A stretch of DNA of 30,528 nt. It comes from Candidatus Obscuribacterales bacterium (GTDB lineage Bacteria; Cyanobacteriota; Vampirovibrionia; Obscuribacterales; Obscuribacteraceae). The notes beneath the pieces were generated by a model. That model was given only the letters and a program-made list of their open reading frames with translations, had not been told where the DNA came from and ran no database searches. Location: NCBI GenBank assembly GCA_021732245.1, contig JAKFVJ010000361.1, forward strand, positions 1 through 30,528. The letters are read 5' to 3'. This document shows, one piece after another, positions 30,370 to 30,528 of this stretch (the stretch's first letter is position 1; each line of letters begins with the position of its first letter). Position numbers and translations under genes: made by a program.

Positions 30370-30528
30370 ATGGACATACTAAACAGATTATTGATACATA
30401 AGAACTCTTTTATTAGAATTTGGAATAGGCTCCAATTAATTGAGATTTTCGCTGAAGGTAATCTCCACGACTTTTTCCAGCGACTGATTGACGATTTCAG
30501 TTTCCTGCACACAAAGTGTGAGCAGCTC
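30370..30528 (+). CDS. Partial open frame running off the window
   Basis: A plus-strand frame opens at ATG 30370 and stays open for 53 codons to the window end. An in-frame TAG lies 15 bases before it, so this ATG is the only good start. The translation begins MDILNRLLIHKNSF and continues with a helical pattern (LIEIFAEGNLHDFFQRLIDD) that looks like real protein. No ribosome binding site is clear. I cannot name the family from this fragment; it could be a regulator or kinase divergent from the efflux operon. Confidence 0.45.
   Translation, partial: MDILNRLLIHKNSFIRIWNRLQLIEIFAEGNLHDFFQRLIDDFSFLHTKCEQL

Overview
The window reads as a chromosomal segment of a diderm bacterium with moderate GC content. 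It carries RND/TolC-type efflux, Sec signal peptides and standard stop codons, with TAG in ordinary use. From the overall style (many fast-diverging paralogues with glycine/alanine-rich N-terminal modules, unusual repeat proteins, a CsoR-family sensor) I suspect a Melainabacteria/Obscuribacterales-like lineage related to Cyanobacteria. This is an impression, not a demonstrated placement, because there is no rRNA or marker gene.

Region 1 (1-16480) is accessory. It holds five or six paralogous proteins of unknown function with a hydrophobic, Gly/Ala-rich N-terminal module joined to different C-terminal parts: a 34-39-residue helical repeat array (93-1619), a small unknown domain (4754-5692), TPRs (8979-10679), another unknown domain (11667-12983), and a 1091-residue giant with an HExxH motif, nineteen perfect 11-residue repeats and a Cys-containing C-terminal domain (13205-16480). 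Four or five of their upstream regions share an element close to CGTATTTTCCCCA, 55-76 nt before the start codon, so they look like a co-regulated set. Between them lie a secreted PDZ protein, a duplicated small secreted gene (one copy intact, one frameshifted) around a ChaN/EreA-like secreted protein, and a three-gene unit (secreted Ig-like protein, polytopic membrane protein, membrane-anchored HTH+TPR protein).

Region 2 (16531-19013, minus strand) has three stand-alone genes: a membrane-anchored DUF305 protein, a protein with a ParB/sulfiredoxin-like N-terminus, and a secreted proline-rich FecR-like protein.

Region 3 (19194-30189, minus strand) is a metal-resistance island in tight operon order: small secreted Cys-rich protein, CzcB-like adaptor, CzcA-like RND pump, TolC-like channel, P1B-type ATPase, orphan receiver domain, bestrophin-like channel, MgtC/SapB-like protein, then a CsoR-family metal sensor. 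The RND signature (DFG...DGA...EN) and the ATPase signatures (SPC, HEGST) both point to divalent Co/Zn/Cd-type ions, whereas the sensor has the Cys-His-Cys set best known for Cu(I). At the far end a divergent plus-strand reading frame starts at 30370 and runs off the window.

The most notable observations are the co-regulated paralogue family, the architecture of the 1091-residue protein, an in-frame amber codon in the middle of a repeat array at the left edge, and a HTH domain on the predicted outer side of a membrane protein.
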